Assembly (NCBI RefSeq): GCF_000716875.1
Contig: NZ_JNWQ01000078.1
Coordinates: forward strand, 1 to 39,049
Reading direction: 5' to 3'
Origin: Streptomyces novaecaesareae
GTDB taxonomy: Bacteria > Actinomycetota > Actinomycetes > Streptomycetales > Streptomycetaceae
Length of the DNA stretch: 39,049 bases
In this document: in pieces, positions 31,570 through 39,037 of the stretch
How positions within the stretch are numbered: position 1 is the stretch's first letter
Layout of the letters: each line of letters begins with the position of its first letter
Position numbers and translations under genes: made by a program
The notes under the pieces: generated by a model
What the model saw: only the letters and a program-made list of their open reading frames with translations
Told to the model about the DNA's origin: nothing
Database searches by the model: none

Positions 31570-32676
31570 GTGCCCGCCACCGCCACCCCCGGCCGTACGG
31601 CGCCCTGGCTGCGCCTGCTCGCGGCCCTCCTGGTGACCTGTTGCGCCGCCCTGGGCCTGACCGCCGCGCCCGCACAGGCCGCGCCCGCGACCCCGGCCGC
31701 CCCGGCCGCCACCTGCGCCACGCCGCAGCAGTGCCTGACCATCAAGTCGCTCAGCAACGGGCGCCAACTCGACGTCCAGAACGGCAACACGGGCGACGGC
31801 GTCTACGTCGTCACCAACTCCGCGCCCGGCTACCACCAGAACTGGCACCTGAGCGTCGACCCGGGCGACTCCTCCTTCACCATCGTCAACAACGACACCG
31901 GCAAGTGCATCGACCTGGCGTCCTGGTTCACCCCGGGCCTGCGCCAGCAGACCTGCGCCGGGCAGGCCAGCCAGCGCTGGTTCCTGCAGCCGGCGCCGGG
32001 CGGCGCCGCCGACTCCTTCATGATCCGCCACGCGGGCGACAACACCTGCCTGGACCTGCTGCTCGGCGCCCAGTACGACGACGCCTGGACCGACCAGTAC
32101 GCCTGCAACGGCACGGTCAACCAGCTCTGGTCCACCGGCTTCCCGCAGGCCGCCCGCAACCTGGCCGTCGACCACGCCGCCAAGCAGTGCCAGAAGGACC
32201 CCTCCAGCTGCTCCTGGGCCCTGACGAGCGAGGCCCCGGCCGCGCCGCTGCCGCGCGCCTGCGCCTCCTCCGTCTGGTTCAACAACACCAGCGGCGCCGT
32301 CCAGCAGTCCTTCTCGGTCACCGACGACAGCGGCTGGTCCAACTCCATCGGCGCCGACATGGGCACCCAGATCTCCGCCGGCATCCCCGGCAACACGCTG
32401 ACCGCGACGGTCAGTTCGGCGCTGCACTACACCAACGAATGGCACGGGTCGAGGAGCGTCAACAACAGCGTGGCCGTCACCGTCCCGCCCCAGCAGTACG
32501 GCTGGGTGACGCTGGCCAAGGTCGCCCGCAAGGTCACCGGCACCTGGACCTTCGACGCCCACGGCATCCCGTGGACGGCCGACGACACCATCACCGTCCC
32601 GCTCAGCTCGGACCCCGTCGCCGGCGCCACCCTCTACATCGCCAACACCAGCCCGACGTTCACCACCTGCGCCTGA
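31570..32676 (+). CDS. Secreted ricin-type lectin with aerolysin/ETX-like C-terminal domain
   Basis: 368 aa from the GTG at 31570 (AAAGGA upstream). The signal peptide (1-37) ends at APAQA-APA. Residues ~50-195 form a ricin B beta-trefoil: QCLTIKSLSNGRQLDVQNG, KCIDLASWFTPG, TCLDLLLGAQ, each followed by a Q/N-x-W element (QNWHL, QRWFL, QLWST). After a linker with paired cysteines, residues ~240-368 are Ser/Thr-rich alternating strands (VQQSFSVTDDSGWSNSIG, NTLTATVSSALHYTNEW, SVNNSVAVTVPPQQYGWV). This pattern, with its VPP motif, resembles ETX/MTX2 aerolysin-type pore-forming proteins. The pore-former call is inference by eye; a second carbohydrate-binding beta domain is the alternative. Confidence 0.8.
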   Translation: MPATATPGRTAPWLRLLAALLVTCCAALGLTAAPAQAAPATPAAPAATCATPQQCLTIKSLSNGRQLDVQNGNTGDGVYVVTNSAPGYHQNWHLSVDPGDSSFTIVNNDTGKCIDLASWFTPGLRQQTCAGQASQRWFLQPAPGGAADSFMIRHAGDNTCLDLLLGAQYDDAWTDQYACNGTVNQLWSTGFPQAARNLAVDHAAKQCQKDPSSCSWALTSEAPAAPLPRACASSVWFNNTSGAVQQSFSVTDDSGWSNSIGADMGTQISAGIPGNTLTATVSSALHYTNEWHGSRSVNNSVAVTVPPQQYGWVTLAKVARKVTGTWTFDAHGIPWTADDTITVPLSSDPVAGATLYIANTSPTFTTCA

Positions 32677-32685
32677 CGCACACCG

Positions 32686-33126
32686 TCAGGCCTTCGGCCG
32701 CCGCCCGGGTTCCGCCGGGCGGCGGCCCTCCGCGTCCCCCTCGGACGGGCCGCCCTCCCGGGCCAGGGCCTCGCGCGCGGCCAACCGTCCGGCCACCCGG
32801 AAGGAGTGCTCGCGCGAGTCCACCTCGTGCACCACGGTGAAGTGCACCACCACCGCCAGCGCCACCGCCCGTCCCGGCGCCCGCTCGGCCAGCTCCTCGC
32901 GCACCCCCTCGGCCAGCGCCGCGTGGAACAGCGCCAGGTACCGCGGATCGGAGTCGCCGTGCACCGTGGCACCCGGGGCCACCTCCAGGTGCACGCCCTC
33001 CTCCCGGGGCTCGAAGTCCACCCTGACGATCGCCACGTCACAGGGGCAGCCGGTCTGACGGACGTAGCGGGCCTGCACCCCGCGGATCGGGTACGGCGGG
33101 AAGGGGCCCGCCGTTTCGGAGGTCAT
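32686..33126 (-). CDS. Protein with EF-G domain IV-like motif, function unknown
   Basis: 146 aa from the ATG at 33126. The centre contains strands (CDVAIVRVDFEPREEGVHLEV) and a helix (LALFHAALAEGVREEL). Then comes FTVVHEVDSREHSFRVAGRLAAREAL, which resembles the conserved VDS...FxxAG segment of elongation factor G domain IV. Comparable short proteins occur in actinomycetes without an assigned role. The Arg/Pro-rich C-terminus is encoded over the terminator hairpin of the convergent lectin gene, so its exact end may be functionally unimportant. It lies 5 bp beyond the cyclophilin stop on the same strand, downstream of that gene. Confidence 0.6.
   Translation of the reverse strand: MTSETAGPFPPYPIRGVQARYVRQTGCPCDVAIVRVDFEPREEGVHLEVAPGATVHGDSDPRYLALFHAALAEGVREELAERAPGRAVALAVVVHFTVVHEVDSREHSFRVAGRLAAREALAREGGPSEGDAEGRRPAEPGRRPKA
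32696..32727 (+). terminator. Terminator hairpin of the lectin gene
   Basis: GGCCGCCGCCCGG at 32696-32708 pairs perfectly with CCGGGCGGCGGCC at 32715-32727 (13 bp, 6-nt loop). It starts 20 bp after the lectin stop and lies inside the 3' coding end of the convergent gene. Confidence 0.8.
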
Positions 33127-33131
33127 CGCGG

Positions 33132-33653
33132 TCAGGACCATGTGATGTCGACGGACTCGATCACCACGTCCGTCACCGGGCGCTCGCCCTCGGTCGGGGC
33201 GGCGGCGATCGCGTCCACCACCGCCTTGGAGGCCGCGTCGGCGACCTGGCCGAAGATGGTGTGCTTGCGGTTCAGGTGGGCCGGGGTGCCGACCGTGACG
33301 AAGAACTGCGAACCGTTGGTGCCCGGGCCGGAGTTGGCCATCGCCAGCAGGTACGGCTTGGTGAAGAACAGCTCCGGGTGGAACTCGTCGGCGAAGGCGT
33401 AGCCCGGGCCGCCGGTGCCGGTGCCGGTCGGGTCGCCGCCCTGGATCATGAAGCCGGCGACCACCCGGTGGAAGAGCGTGCCGTCGTAGTACGGGCCGCT
33501 GCCCGCCTCGCCCGTGCGCGGATCGGTGTACTCGCGGGTGCCCTCGGCGAGTTCCACGAAGTTGCGGACCGTCTTCGGCGCGTGGAACGGGAACAGCTCC
33601 AGGCGGATCGGGCCCGCCGTGGTGTGCAGGGTGGCGAACCGGGCAGTGGCCAC
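33132..33653 (-). CDS. Cyclophilin-type peptidyl-prolyl cis-trans isomerase
   Basis: 173 aa from the GTG at 33653, with AGGAG 5 nt upstream. All cyclophilin landmarks are present: GPIRLELFPFHAPKTVRNFVELA, YYDGTLFHRVVAGFMIQGGDP (catalytic Arg and Phe), GPGYAFADEF, LLAMANSGPGTNGSQFFV and LNRKHTIFGQV. It has no signal peptide, so it is a cytoplasmic protein-folding enzyme. The last two genes on this strand probably form a small operon with it first. Confidence 0.96.
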   Translation of the reverse strand: MATARFATLHTTAGPIRLELFPFHAPKTVRNFVELAEGTREYTDPRTGEAGSGPYYDGTLFHRVVAGFMIQGGDPTGTGTGGPGYAFADEFHPELFFTKPYLLAMANSGPGTNGSQFFVTVGTPAHLNRKHTIFGQVADAASKAVVDAIAAAPTEGERPVTDVVIESVDITWS

Positions 33654-33809
33654 GGGGACTCCTCGGGTGCGGCTGGTGCGGCTGGTGCGGTGATCAGGAG
33701 ATCGGCTACGGCATCCTGGCACAGCCCGCGAGTACGTGGCCGAACCGGGTGGAAGGATCCGCACGTCGGACGTACGGGGAACGCGTGCAGGGCTCACGAA
33801 GAAGGGCAG

Positions 33810-34010
33810 GTGGCCGTGGTGGTCGGTGCGGTGCTGATCGGGGTGCTGGTACTGGTCCTCGCCGGGTGCGGATGCGTGGTGTGGGCCGACCGGGGCGGGC
33901 CGCCCTGGGCGCGCGTGGTCGCGAACCTCACGGTGCGCGCCGGGGAGGCGCTGCGCAGCCACCAGCGCAACCGGCGCCGCCACCGGAGTTCGCGCGGCGG
34001 CGGGGACTGA
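33810..34010 (+). CDS. Small membrane protein of unknown function
   Basis: 66 aa from the GTG at 33810, with AAGAAGGG upstream. One hydrophobic segment (AVVVGAVLIGVLVLVLAGCGCVVW) is followed by a basic cytoplasmic tail (SHQRNRRRHRSSRGGG). The coding third-position GC bias fits a real gene. The family was not recognised, and the exact start is uncertain (several GTGs). Confidence 0.55.
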   Translation: MAVVVGAVLIGVLVLVLAGCGCVVWADRGGPPWARVVANLTVRAGEALRSHQRNRRRHRSSRGGGD

Positions 34011-34012
34011 GG

Positions 34013-34080
34013 CCCGGTGGAGCGGGAGCGGAGGGCGAACGCGTCGCCCGGTGGAGCGGGAGCGGAGGGCGAACGCGTCG
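34013..34080. repeat. 34-bp perfect tandem duplication
   Basis: The unit beginning CCCGGTGGAGCGGG and ending GAACGCGTCG occurs at 34013-34046 and again, identically, at 34047-34080; the first 4 bases of a third copy follow. It starts 2 bp after the small membrane-protein stop and is noncoding. Confidence 0.92.
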
Positions 34081-34105
34081 CCCGCTGGTCCGCCGGACGC
34101 GAGGG

Positions 34106-34161
34106 CTGACGGCTGACGGCTGACGGCTGACGGCTGACGGCTGACGGCTGACGGCTGACGG
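34106..34161. repeat. Heptanucleotide repeat (CTGACGG) x8
   Basis: Eight perfect copies of CTGACGG in tandem lie in the same intergenic region as the 34-bp duplication, 50 bp upstream of the epimerase gene. The 7-bp unit is not codon-sized. The number may vary between strains. Confidence 0.95.
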
Positions 34162-34197
34162 ACGGGGCGCGGAACGTGCCGCGTTCCGGGCCGCCGC

Positions 34198-34210
34198 TAG
34201 GGTGTGGCGG
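34198..34210 (+). promoter_or_regulatory. -10 box of a probable leaderless transcript
   Basis: TAGGGT at 34198-34203 is a good actinomycete -10 hexamer, 7 nt before the ATG at 34211. No ribosome site lies between, so transcription and translation probably start at or next to the same base. Confidence 0.5.
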
Positions 34211-35167
34211 ATGAGCTTCCACCTGGTCGTCGGACACGGGCCCGCCGGGGCCGCCACCGCCCGCCTGCTGGCCCAACAGGGCCACCAGGTCCGGGTCGTC
34301 ACCCGCTCCGGACGGCCGGCGCAACAATCCGTCGCGGGCGTCGAGCACCTCGCCCTCGACGCGAGCGACCCCGCCGCGCTGGCCGGGGCCGCGCGCGGCG
34401 CCGTCGCGATCCACGGCTGCGCCGCGCCGCCGCTGCCGCAGTGGGCCGCGCACTGGCCGGCCCTGGCCGCCTCGCTGTGCGCGGCGGCCGAGGAGAGCGG
34501 CGCGGTGCTGGTCATGCTCGGCAACCTGTACGGGTACGGGCCGCTGGCCGATCCGGGCCGCCCGATGACCGAGGACCTGCCGCTCGCCGCGACCGGCCCC
34601 AAGGGGCGGGTGCGGGCGGCGGCCTGGGAGCAGGCGCGGGCGCTGCACGAGGCCGGGCGGATCCGGGCGGTGGAGGTGCGCGCCTCGGACTTCTTCGGCC
34701 CGGGCGTCACCGACGGCGGCCACCTGGCGGCCCGGGTGGTGCCGAACGTGTTCAAGGGCCGCCCGGTCGCGACCCTCGGCGATCCGGACGCCCCGCACAG
34801 CTGGACCTACCTGCCGGACGTGGCACGGGCGTTGGTCGAGGTCGCGGGCGAGGAGCGGGCCTGGGGCCGGGCCTGGCACGTGCCCACCGCCCCGGCCGCG
34901 TCGACGCGCGCGATGGTCGCCCTGCTGGCCGCCGAGGCCGGCACCGGCCCGGTCGCGGTGCGCCGGCTGCCGGCCGTCCTGCTGGGCGCGGCGGGGCTGT
35001 TCTCCCCGCTGCTGCGCGAACTGCGGGAGACCCGTTACCAGTTCGACCGGCCGTTCGTCGTGGACTGCTCCGCCTACGAGGTGGCGTTCGCGGTGCGGGC
35101 CACGCCGCTGGAGGAGCAGGTCGCGGCGACGGTCGCGTGGTGGCGCGAGCGGGTCCGCACGCCGTGA
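34211..35167 (+). CDS. NAD-dependent epimerase/dehydratase family protein (atypical SDR)
   Basis: 318 aa from the ATG at 34211. The N-terminal Rossmann motif is HLVVGHGPAGAATARLLAQQGHQVRVVTRSG, with GHGPAG in place of the usual GxxGxxG. LALDASDPAALAGAARGAVAIHG and LVMLGNLYGYGPL follow (Tyr in place of the usual active-site sequence). Later segments are VRASDFFGPGV, SWTYLPDVARALVEVAG and WHVPTAPAAST. It is an atypical short-chain dehydrogenase similar to actinomycete nucleoside-diphosphate-sugar epimerase-like proteins; the substrate is unknown and a classical YxxxK is not obvious. It is transcribed alone. Confidence 0.82.
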   Translation: MSFHLVVGHGPAGAATARLLAQQGHQVRVVTRSGRPAQQSVAGVEHLALDASDPAALAGAARGAVAIHGCAAPPLPQWAAHWPALAASLCAAAEESGAVLVMLGNLYGYGPLADPGRPMTEDLPLAATGPKGRVRAAAWEQARALHEAGRIRAVEVRASDFFGPGVTDGGHLAARVVPNVFKGRPVATLGDPDAPHSWTYLPDVARALVEVAGEERAWGRAWHVPTAPAASTRAMVALLAAEAGTGPVAVRRLPAVLLGAAGLFSPLLRELRETRYQFDRPFVVDCSAYEVAFAVRATPLEEQVAATVAWWRERVRTP

Positions 35168-35183
35168 CCGGGGCGGCCGCGCC

Positions 35184-35525
35184 TCAGCGCGCGGGCCGCT
35201 TCGCCAGCGCCTCGACGCCCCGGTAGCCGGCCGGCACGCCCTCGGCGAGGATCACGTCGGCGACCATGTGGCGGGTGCGCAGCGGCAGGATCTCCCGGTA
35301 GGCGGGCGAGTCGTACCAGGCGCGGGCCCGCTCGTAGTCGGGGAACTCGATGAGGATGAGGCCGCCCTGGCCCCAACTTCCTTCCAGCGTCTCGTTCCTG
35401 CCGCCGCCGTGGACGAGGAAGCGCCCGCCGAAGGGGTCGAGGGTGGCGTCGATGCGCTCCAGGTACTCGACGATGTCGGGCCCGAAGTCGACCGAGTGGA
35501 CCTGGGCCAGCGCGTAGGCGGTCAT
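35184..35525 (-). CDS. DUF1330 domain protein
   Basis: 113 aa from the ATG at 35525, with AGGAG 6 nt upstream. It has the small alpha/beta-barrel pattern of DUF1330: YALAQVHSVDFGPDIVEYLERI, GGRFLVHGGG, LILIEFPDYERARAWYDSPAYREILPLR. Members form ferredoxin-like dimers without a firm function. It converges with the epimerase gene (16 bp apart). Confidence 0.92.
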   Translation of the reverse strand: MTAYALAQVHSVDFGPDIVEYLERIDATLDPFGGRFLVHGGGRNETLEGSWGQGGLILIEFPDYERARAWYDSPAYREILPLRTRHMVADVILAEGVPAGYRGVEALAKRPAR

Positions 35526-35606
35526 GTGCTGCTCCTGGGTGAGGCGTCCTGTCTGACGTCTCCGACGGTAGGGCGCAGGGGGCGGCGGGCGAATCCGTCA
35601 CGTATA

Positions 35607-35648
35607 GGTAGGGCCTGCTTCCCGGTGTACCGGGGAGCAGGCCCTACC
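35607..35648 (-). terminator. Strong hairpin after the immunity gene
   Basis: GGTAGGGCCTGCT at 35607-35619 pairs perfectly with AGCAGGCCCTACC at 35636-35648. A G-U pair and five more base pairs continue the stem to a TGTA loop, about 19 pairs in total. It begins 3 bp after the SMI1-type stop and separates it from the DUF1330 gene. Confidence 0.88.
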
Positions 35649-35651
35649 GGC

Positions 35652-36167
35652 TCATTCGGTCGAGAACTCGCTCCACGACCGGGCGCCCGAGGCGACGTCG
35701 AAGACTTCCGACAGTGTCGAGAAGAAGGCGGCGTCGCCGTTCCCGACCCAGAAGTAGCGCTTCTCCGGCGATTCGTCGTCCCACACCATGAAGATCCCCA
35801 CCGTGCCGTCGCCGTTCACCGAGACCGGTGCCAGCACGGCGTCCTCCGTGAGCCCCTCGTCGAGGTGGACGTCGATGCCGGTGATGACGTCGCGGAAGCG
35901 GAGCGCCCGCGCGAGGGTGTCCCCGGACGGGAGGTCCCGCCACCCCAGGAGGGGCATTCCAGAACGGAAGTTCTCCATTCCGTCGGAGAATTCCAAGAAT
36001 TGGCGGTAGCCCGGCTCGATCGGCTGCCGCAGCCACCCTTCGAATTCCGAGATCTGGCTCGCATCGGCCGGTGGCCGAAGCCCAGGAGGCGCCGAGAGGG
36101 CGGAACCGGGGTCCGATCGGTGGTCGTCGATCCTCGCCGTCACGAGCCTGTCGATCCACTCAGCCAA
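35652..36167 (-). CDS. SMI1/KNR4-family protein, probable immunity protein of the RHS toxin
   Basis: 171 aa if started at the TTG at 36167 (weak ribosome site). The SMI1/KNR4 pattern is visible: ISEFEGWLRQPIEPGYRQFLEFSDGMENF (ExxLGxxLPxxyxxFLxxxNG type), PLLGWRDLPSG, VSVNGDGTVGIFMVWDD and FSTLSEVFDV. This superfamily contains many immunity proteins of polymorphic toxins. It starts 32 bp downstream of the RHS stop on the same strand, the standard place for the cognate immunity gene. It is acidic, as is common for immunity proteins. Confidence 0.82.
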   Translation of the reverse strand: MAEWIDRLVTARIDDHRSDPGSALSAPPGLRPPADASQISEFEGWLRQPIEPGYRQFLEFSDGMENFRSGMPLLGWRDLPSGDTLARALRFRDVITGIDVHLDEGLTEDAVLAPVSVNGDGTVGIFMVWDDESPEKRYFWVGNGDAAFFSTLSEVFDVASGARSWSEFSTE

Positions 36168-36199
36168 CTCGCACCGTTCCCATCGTCGTCACGTACTTG

Positions 36200-39037
36200 C
36201 TATCGGGTGATGTTACAGATTCCGTATTCACCGCGCGTGACGGTTCCTTGTATGTGCTCGGTCGTGTAGGTACTGGGGGTCTTGTTCACGCCGGCGTACA
36301 GGAATTCAGTGGGTTTGTATCCCTCGTTGTACTTGTTCGCATAGGAGCCCACGAGCGAGTTCACGTCGTTGTCCTGCTGGTGCCAGCAGTACGGGGAGTA
36401 CTTTCCGGACCACGTGGTGTCGGGGAGGTGGCCGGCCACCTTTCCGTTGTACTCGTACGGTGTCCCCTCCACCTCGTCCTTGTGGAGGTCCTTGTACTTG
36501 TCCGCCAGGTCGGAGAGCGTGATCTCCTTTCCTGCACGGGTGTAGCCCATGACCTCCTTGCCGGGGGACACCCGGCCCTTGGGCGACCAGTAGTTCCGCA
36601 CGGCGTTCAGTGCGGCGATGTGGTCCTTCAGTTCGTCGATCTGCTCCTGTGTCGCCCCTTCGGGCGCGCGGAGGCAGACGATCCCGGACATCCCGCGCTG
36701 CTTCTTGGTCTTGTTCAGGTGCGCCGTGCAGTCCTCTTCCTGCTGGTTGGTCGTGGAGCCGGTCCCCGCGTCGGGCCCCGGCGCGGTGTGGGTGTCGGTG
36801 TCCTGGTCGGGGGTGGTGTTCTGGTTGGTGGTGAGCTGGTTGAGCAGGTCGGCGGCGTGGTAGACGGCGGAGATGATCTTGAGGATGTCGCCGGGCTTCG
36901 GCGGCTCCCAGTCGGGCTTGGGCGGGGGGCGCTCGATGTCGGTCTTGCGCGGATCCCAGAGCGGCCTGGGGGCCGGGATGTCGACCGGCCTCTTGATCGT
37001 GGTGGTCGGGCGGTGGAACTTCGCCGGGCGGACCCGGGTCGGCGTGCCCCCGCAGTTCGACCAGCAGGTGTCGTCGCCCGCCGCCGTGGTGTCGGTCGTG
37101 GCGGCGGCTGCTGCCGCGGCGGCCGCGGCGGTGGCAGCGGCCATCTGGGACGCGCGGGCGTGTACGTCGGCCTTCTCCAGGGCGAGGTCGTTGACCCAGG
37201 TCTGGGAGGTCGTCGTGGACGAGGAGGCGGCGGCGGCGCTGCTGCCGGCGTGGGAGGAGGAGCCGGTGAACTTGTCGTGGAGCCAGTTCCACGAGTTCTT
37301 GGCGCCGCTGATCGTGCTGTCGACGAACTGTCCGCCCGCCCGGGCCATCTTGTTGCAGTTCGCCTGGCAGGCACTGATGAGTGCGGAACCCGCGCCGATG
37401 AGGACCGTCACCTCGATGACGCAGGCGTCTTCCAGGCAGTGCCCGGAGGGGTCGGTGCCGTTGAGCGGGCTGGCGTTGGCGTAGGTGTAGCGGTTGGCCT
37501 GGGCGGAGGGGTTGGGGTTGAGGAGGGAGGAGTCGCGGCTGGTGAAGCCGCCGGTGCCGGGGCGGTACCAGCGGGCGGCCATGTTGACGTCGCCGGTGGT
37601 GGGGTCGGTCCAGCCGCTCTGGTAGCCGAGGCCGGTGCCGGTGCCGCTGGTGGCGGTGGGCTTGCCGAAGGGGTCGTAGGTGGTGGCGCCGGTGACGGTG
37701 GTGCCGTTGGCATCCAGGGTGGCGGTGACGTCGGTGTGCTGGTCGGTGCGCAGGCGCAGGCTGGTGGTGGCGTTGGCGGCGCCGAGCAGGTTGCCTTCGG
37801 TGTCGCGGGCGTAGGTCCAGGTGCCGTCGTTGGTCAAGTTGTTGGAGCCGCCGTCGTAGCTGAAGCGGGCGGCGCCCCGGCTGGTGACGCGGTCGAGGCC
37901 GTCGTAGGTGTAGCTGGTGGTGCCTTCGGTGATCAGGCGCCCGAAGGCGTCGTAGGCGAGGGTGTCCTGCTTGGTTCCGGTGGTGACGGCGGCCAGGGTG
38001 CCGCGGGCGGTGTAGGCGTAGGTGCTGGTGCCGTCCGACAGCAGGCGGTTGCGTTCGTCGTAGGTGGCGGTGGCGGTGCCGTTGCCGGTGCGGTTGCCGG
38101 CGGCGTCCCACGTGTAGGCGGTGGTGGTGCCGTCGGCGGTCCAGGAGGTGAGGTGGCCGGCCAGGTCGTAGCCGTAGCGGTTGTCCCTGACGGGGTCGGC
38201 GGCGCCGCCGCTGACGGTCTTGCGGGTGAGGCGGTTGTCGAGGTCGTACTCGTAGGCGGTGCCGGCGAGCGGGGTGCCGGGGCCGCCGACGGCCACCAGC
38301 TGGTCGCCGGCCAGGCGGCCGAGGCCGTCGTAGCTCAGGCGCCGCTCGGACTTGACCTGGTCCTTGGTGACGTCGACCGGGTCGGCCTGGATGTACCACT
38401 GCTTGCTCGGGCGGCCGTCGCCGTCGTAGCCGTACCAGTTCTTGGTCTTCAGCTTGGGGTTGTTGGCCCAGTCGAGCCGGCCGTCGGCCTTGTAGCCGAA
38501 GACGGTCAGGTCGGTGTCCTTGTCGGTGCGCTTGGTGATGCGCCCGTCGGCGTCGTACTCCCAGGTCTGGGTGGCTGTCGCCAGGTCGGTGCCGGCCTTG
38601 ATGAGCAGGCCGCGGTCGTTGTAGGCGTAGTTCTGGGCGTTCAGGGTGTCGGAGTTGTTGCGGATCAGGTGCCCGGCCGGGTCGTAGGCCAGGTCCCGGG
38701 CGGCGGTGTCCGTCTCGGCGCCGGTGCCGCTCTCGTGCACCAGGCGGCCGACCGGGTCGTAGCTGCGCAGGCGGGTGATTCCGCCGGGCTCGGTGAGCTT
38801 GACCGCCTGGCCGCCCATGTCGTAGCTGGTGGTCCAGGTGCGGTCGGCGGCGGCCGGCTGGGCCGCGGTGGCGGGCTCGATCGTGGACTCGGGCAGGCCC
38901 CAGGTGTTGAAGGTGTAGACGGTGGTGTTGCCCTTGCCGTCGGTCAGGCGGGTCCTACGTTGTTGGCATGGGTTGGACGGGCCGTCGTAAGGTCCAGAGG
39001 CCCAGAGACGCCGGGTATGGCTTTCAGGCGGTTGCAC
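36200..39037 (-). CDS. RHS/YD-repeat polymorphic toxin, N-terminal part outside window
   Basis: 945 codons are visible; the start is beyond the window or altered (see the join near 38950). At least a dozen YD repeats are present (YDPVGRLVHESG, YDADGRITKRT, YDLAGHLTSWT, YDAFGRLITEG). The RHS core closes the shell: YDPFGKPT, then YQSGWTDPTTGDVNMAARWY, GGFTSRDSSL, NRYTYANASPLNGTDPSG. Beyond DPSG a hydrophobic helix (VTVLIGAGSALISACQ), an Ala-rich run and a Pro-rich stretch lead to a C-terminal ~150-residue domain. That domain has GHLPDTTW (His at 36428-36430), YCWHQQDNDVNSLVGSYANKY and GYKPTEF. I do not recognise a known nuclease or other toxin class there. By family knowledge the shell encloses the toxin, which is released by self-cleavage after the core. 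Confidence 0.9.
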   Translation of the reverse strand: MQPPESHTRRLWASGPYDGPSNPCQQRRTRLTDGKGNTTVYTFNTWGLPESTIEPATAAQPAAADRTWTTSYDMGGQAVKLTEPGGITRLRSYDPVGRLVHESGTGAETDTAARDLAYDPAGHLIRNNSDTLNAQNYAYNDRGLLIKAGTDLATATQTWEYDADGRITKRTDKDTDLTVFGYKADGRLDWANNPKLKTKNWYGYDGDGRPSKQWYIQADPVDVTKDQVKSERRLSYDGLGRLAGDQLVAVGGPGTPLAGTAYEYDLDNRLTRKTVSGGAADPVRDNRYGYDLAGHLTSWTADGTTTAYTWDAAGNRTGNGTATATYDERNRLLSDGTSTYAYTARGTLAAVTTGTKQDTLAYDAFGRLITEGTTSYTYDGLDRVTSRGAARFSYDGGSNNLTNDGTWTYARDTEGNLLGAANATTSLRLRTDQHTDVTATLDANGTTVTGATTYDPFGKPTATSGTGTGLGYQSGWTDPTTGDVNMAARWYRPGTGGFTSRDSSLLNPNPSAQANRYTYANASPLNGTDPSGHCLEDACVIEVTVLIGAGSALISACQANCNKMARAGGQFVDSTISGAKNSWNWLHDKFTGSSSHAGSSAAAASSSTTTSQTWVNDLALEKADVHARASQMAAATAAAAAAAAAATTDTTAAGDDTCWSNCGGTPTRVRPAKFHRPTTTIKRPVDIPAPRPLWDPRKTDIERPPPKPDWEPPKPGDILKIISAVYHAADLLNQLTTNQNTTPDQDTDTHTAPGPDAGTGSTTNQQEEDCTAHLNKTKKQRGMSGIVCLRAPEGATQEQIDELKDHIAALNAVRNYWSPKGRVSPGKEVMGYTRAGKEITLSDLADKYKDLHKDEVEGTPYEYNGKVAGHLPDTTWSGKYSPYCWHQQDNDVNSLVGSYANKYNEGYKPTEFLYAGVNKTPSTYTTEHIQGTVTRGEYGICNITR

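Noticed and set aside
34013..34161. Repeat tract considered as a CRISPR array
   Set aside because: Units are directly adjacent with no unique spacers, and no cas genes are present.
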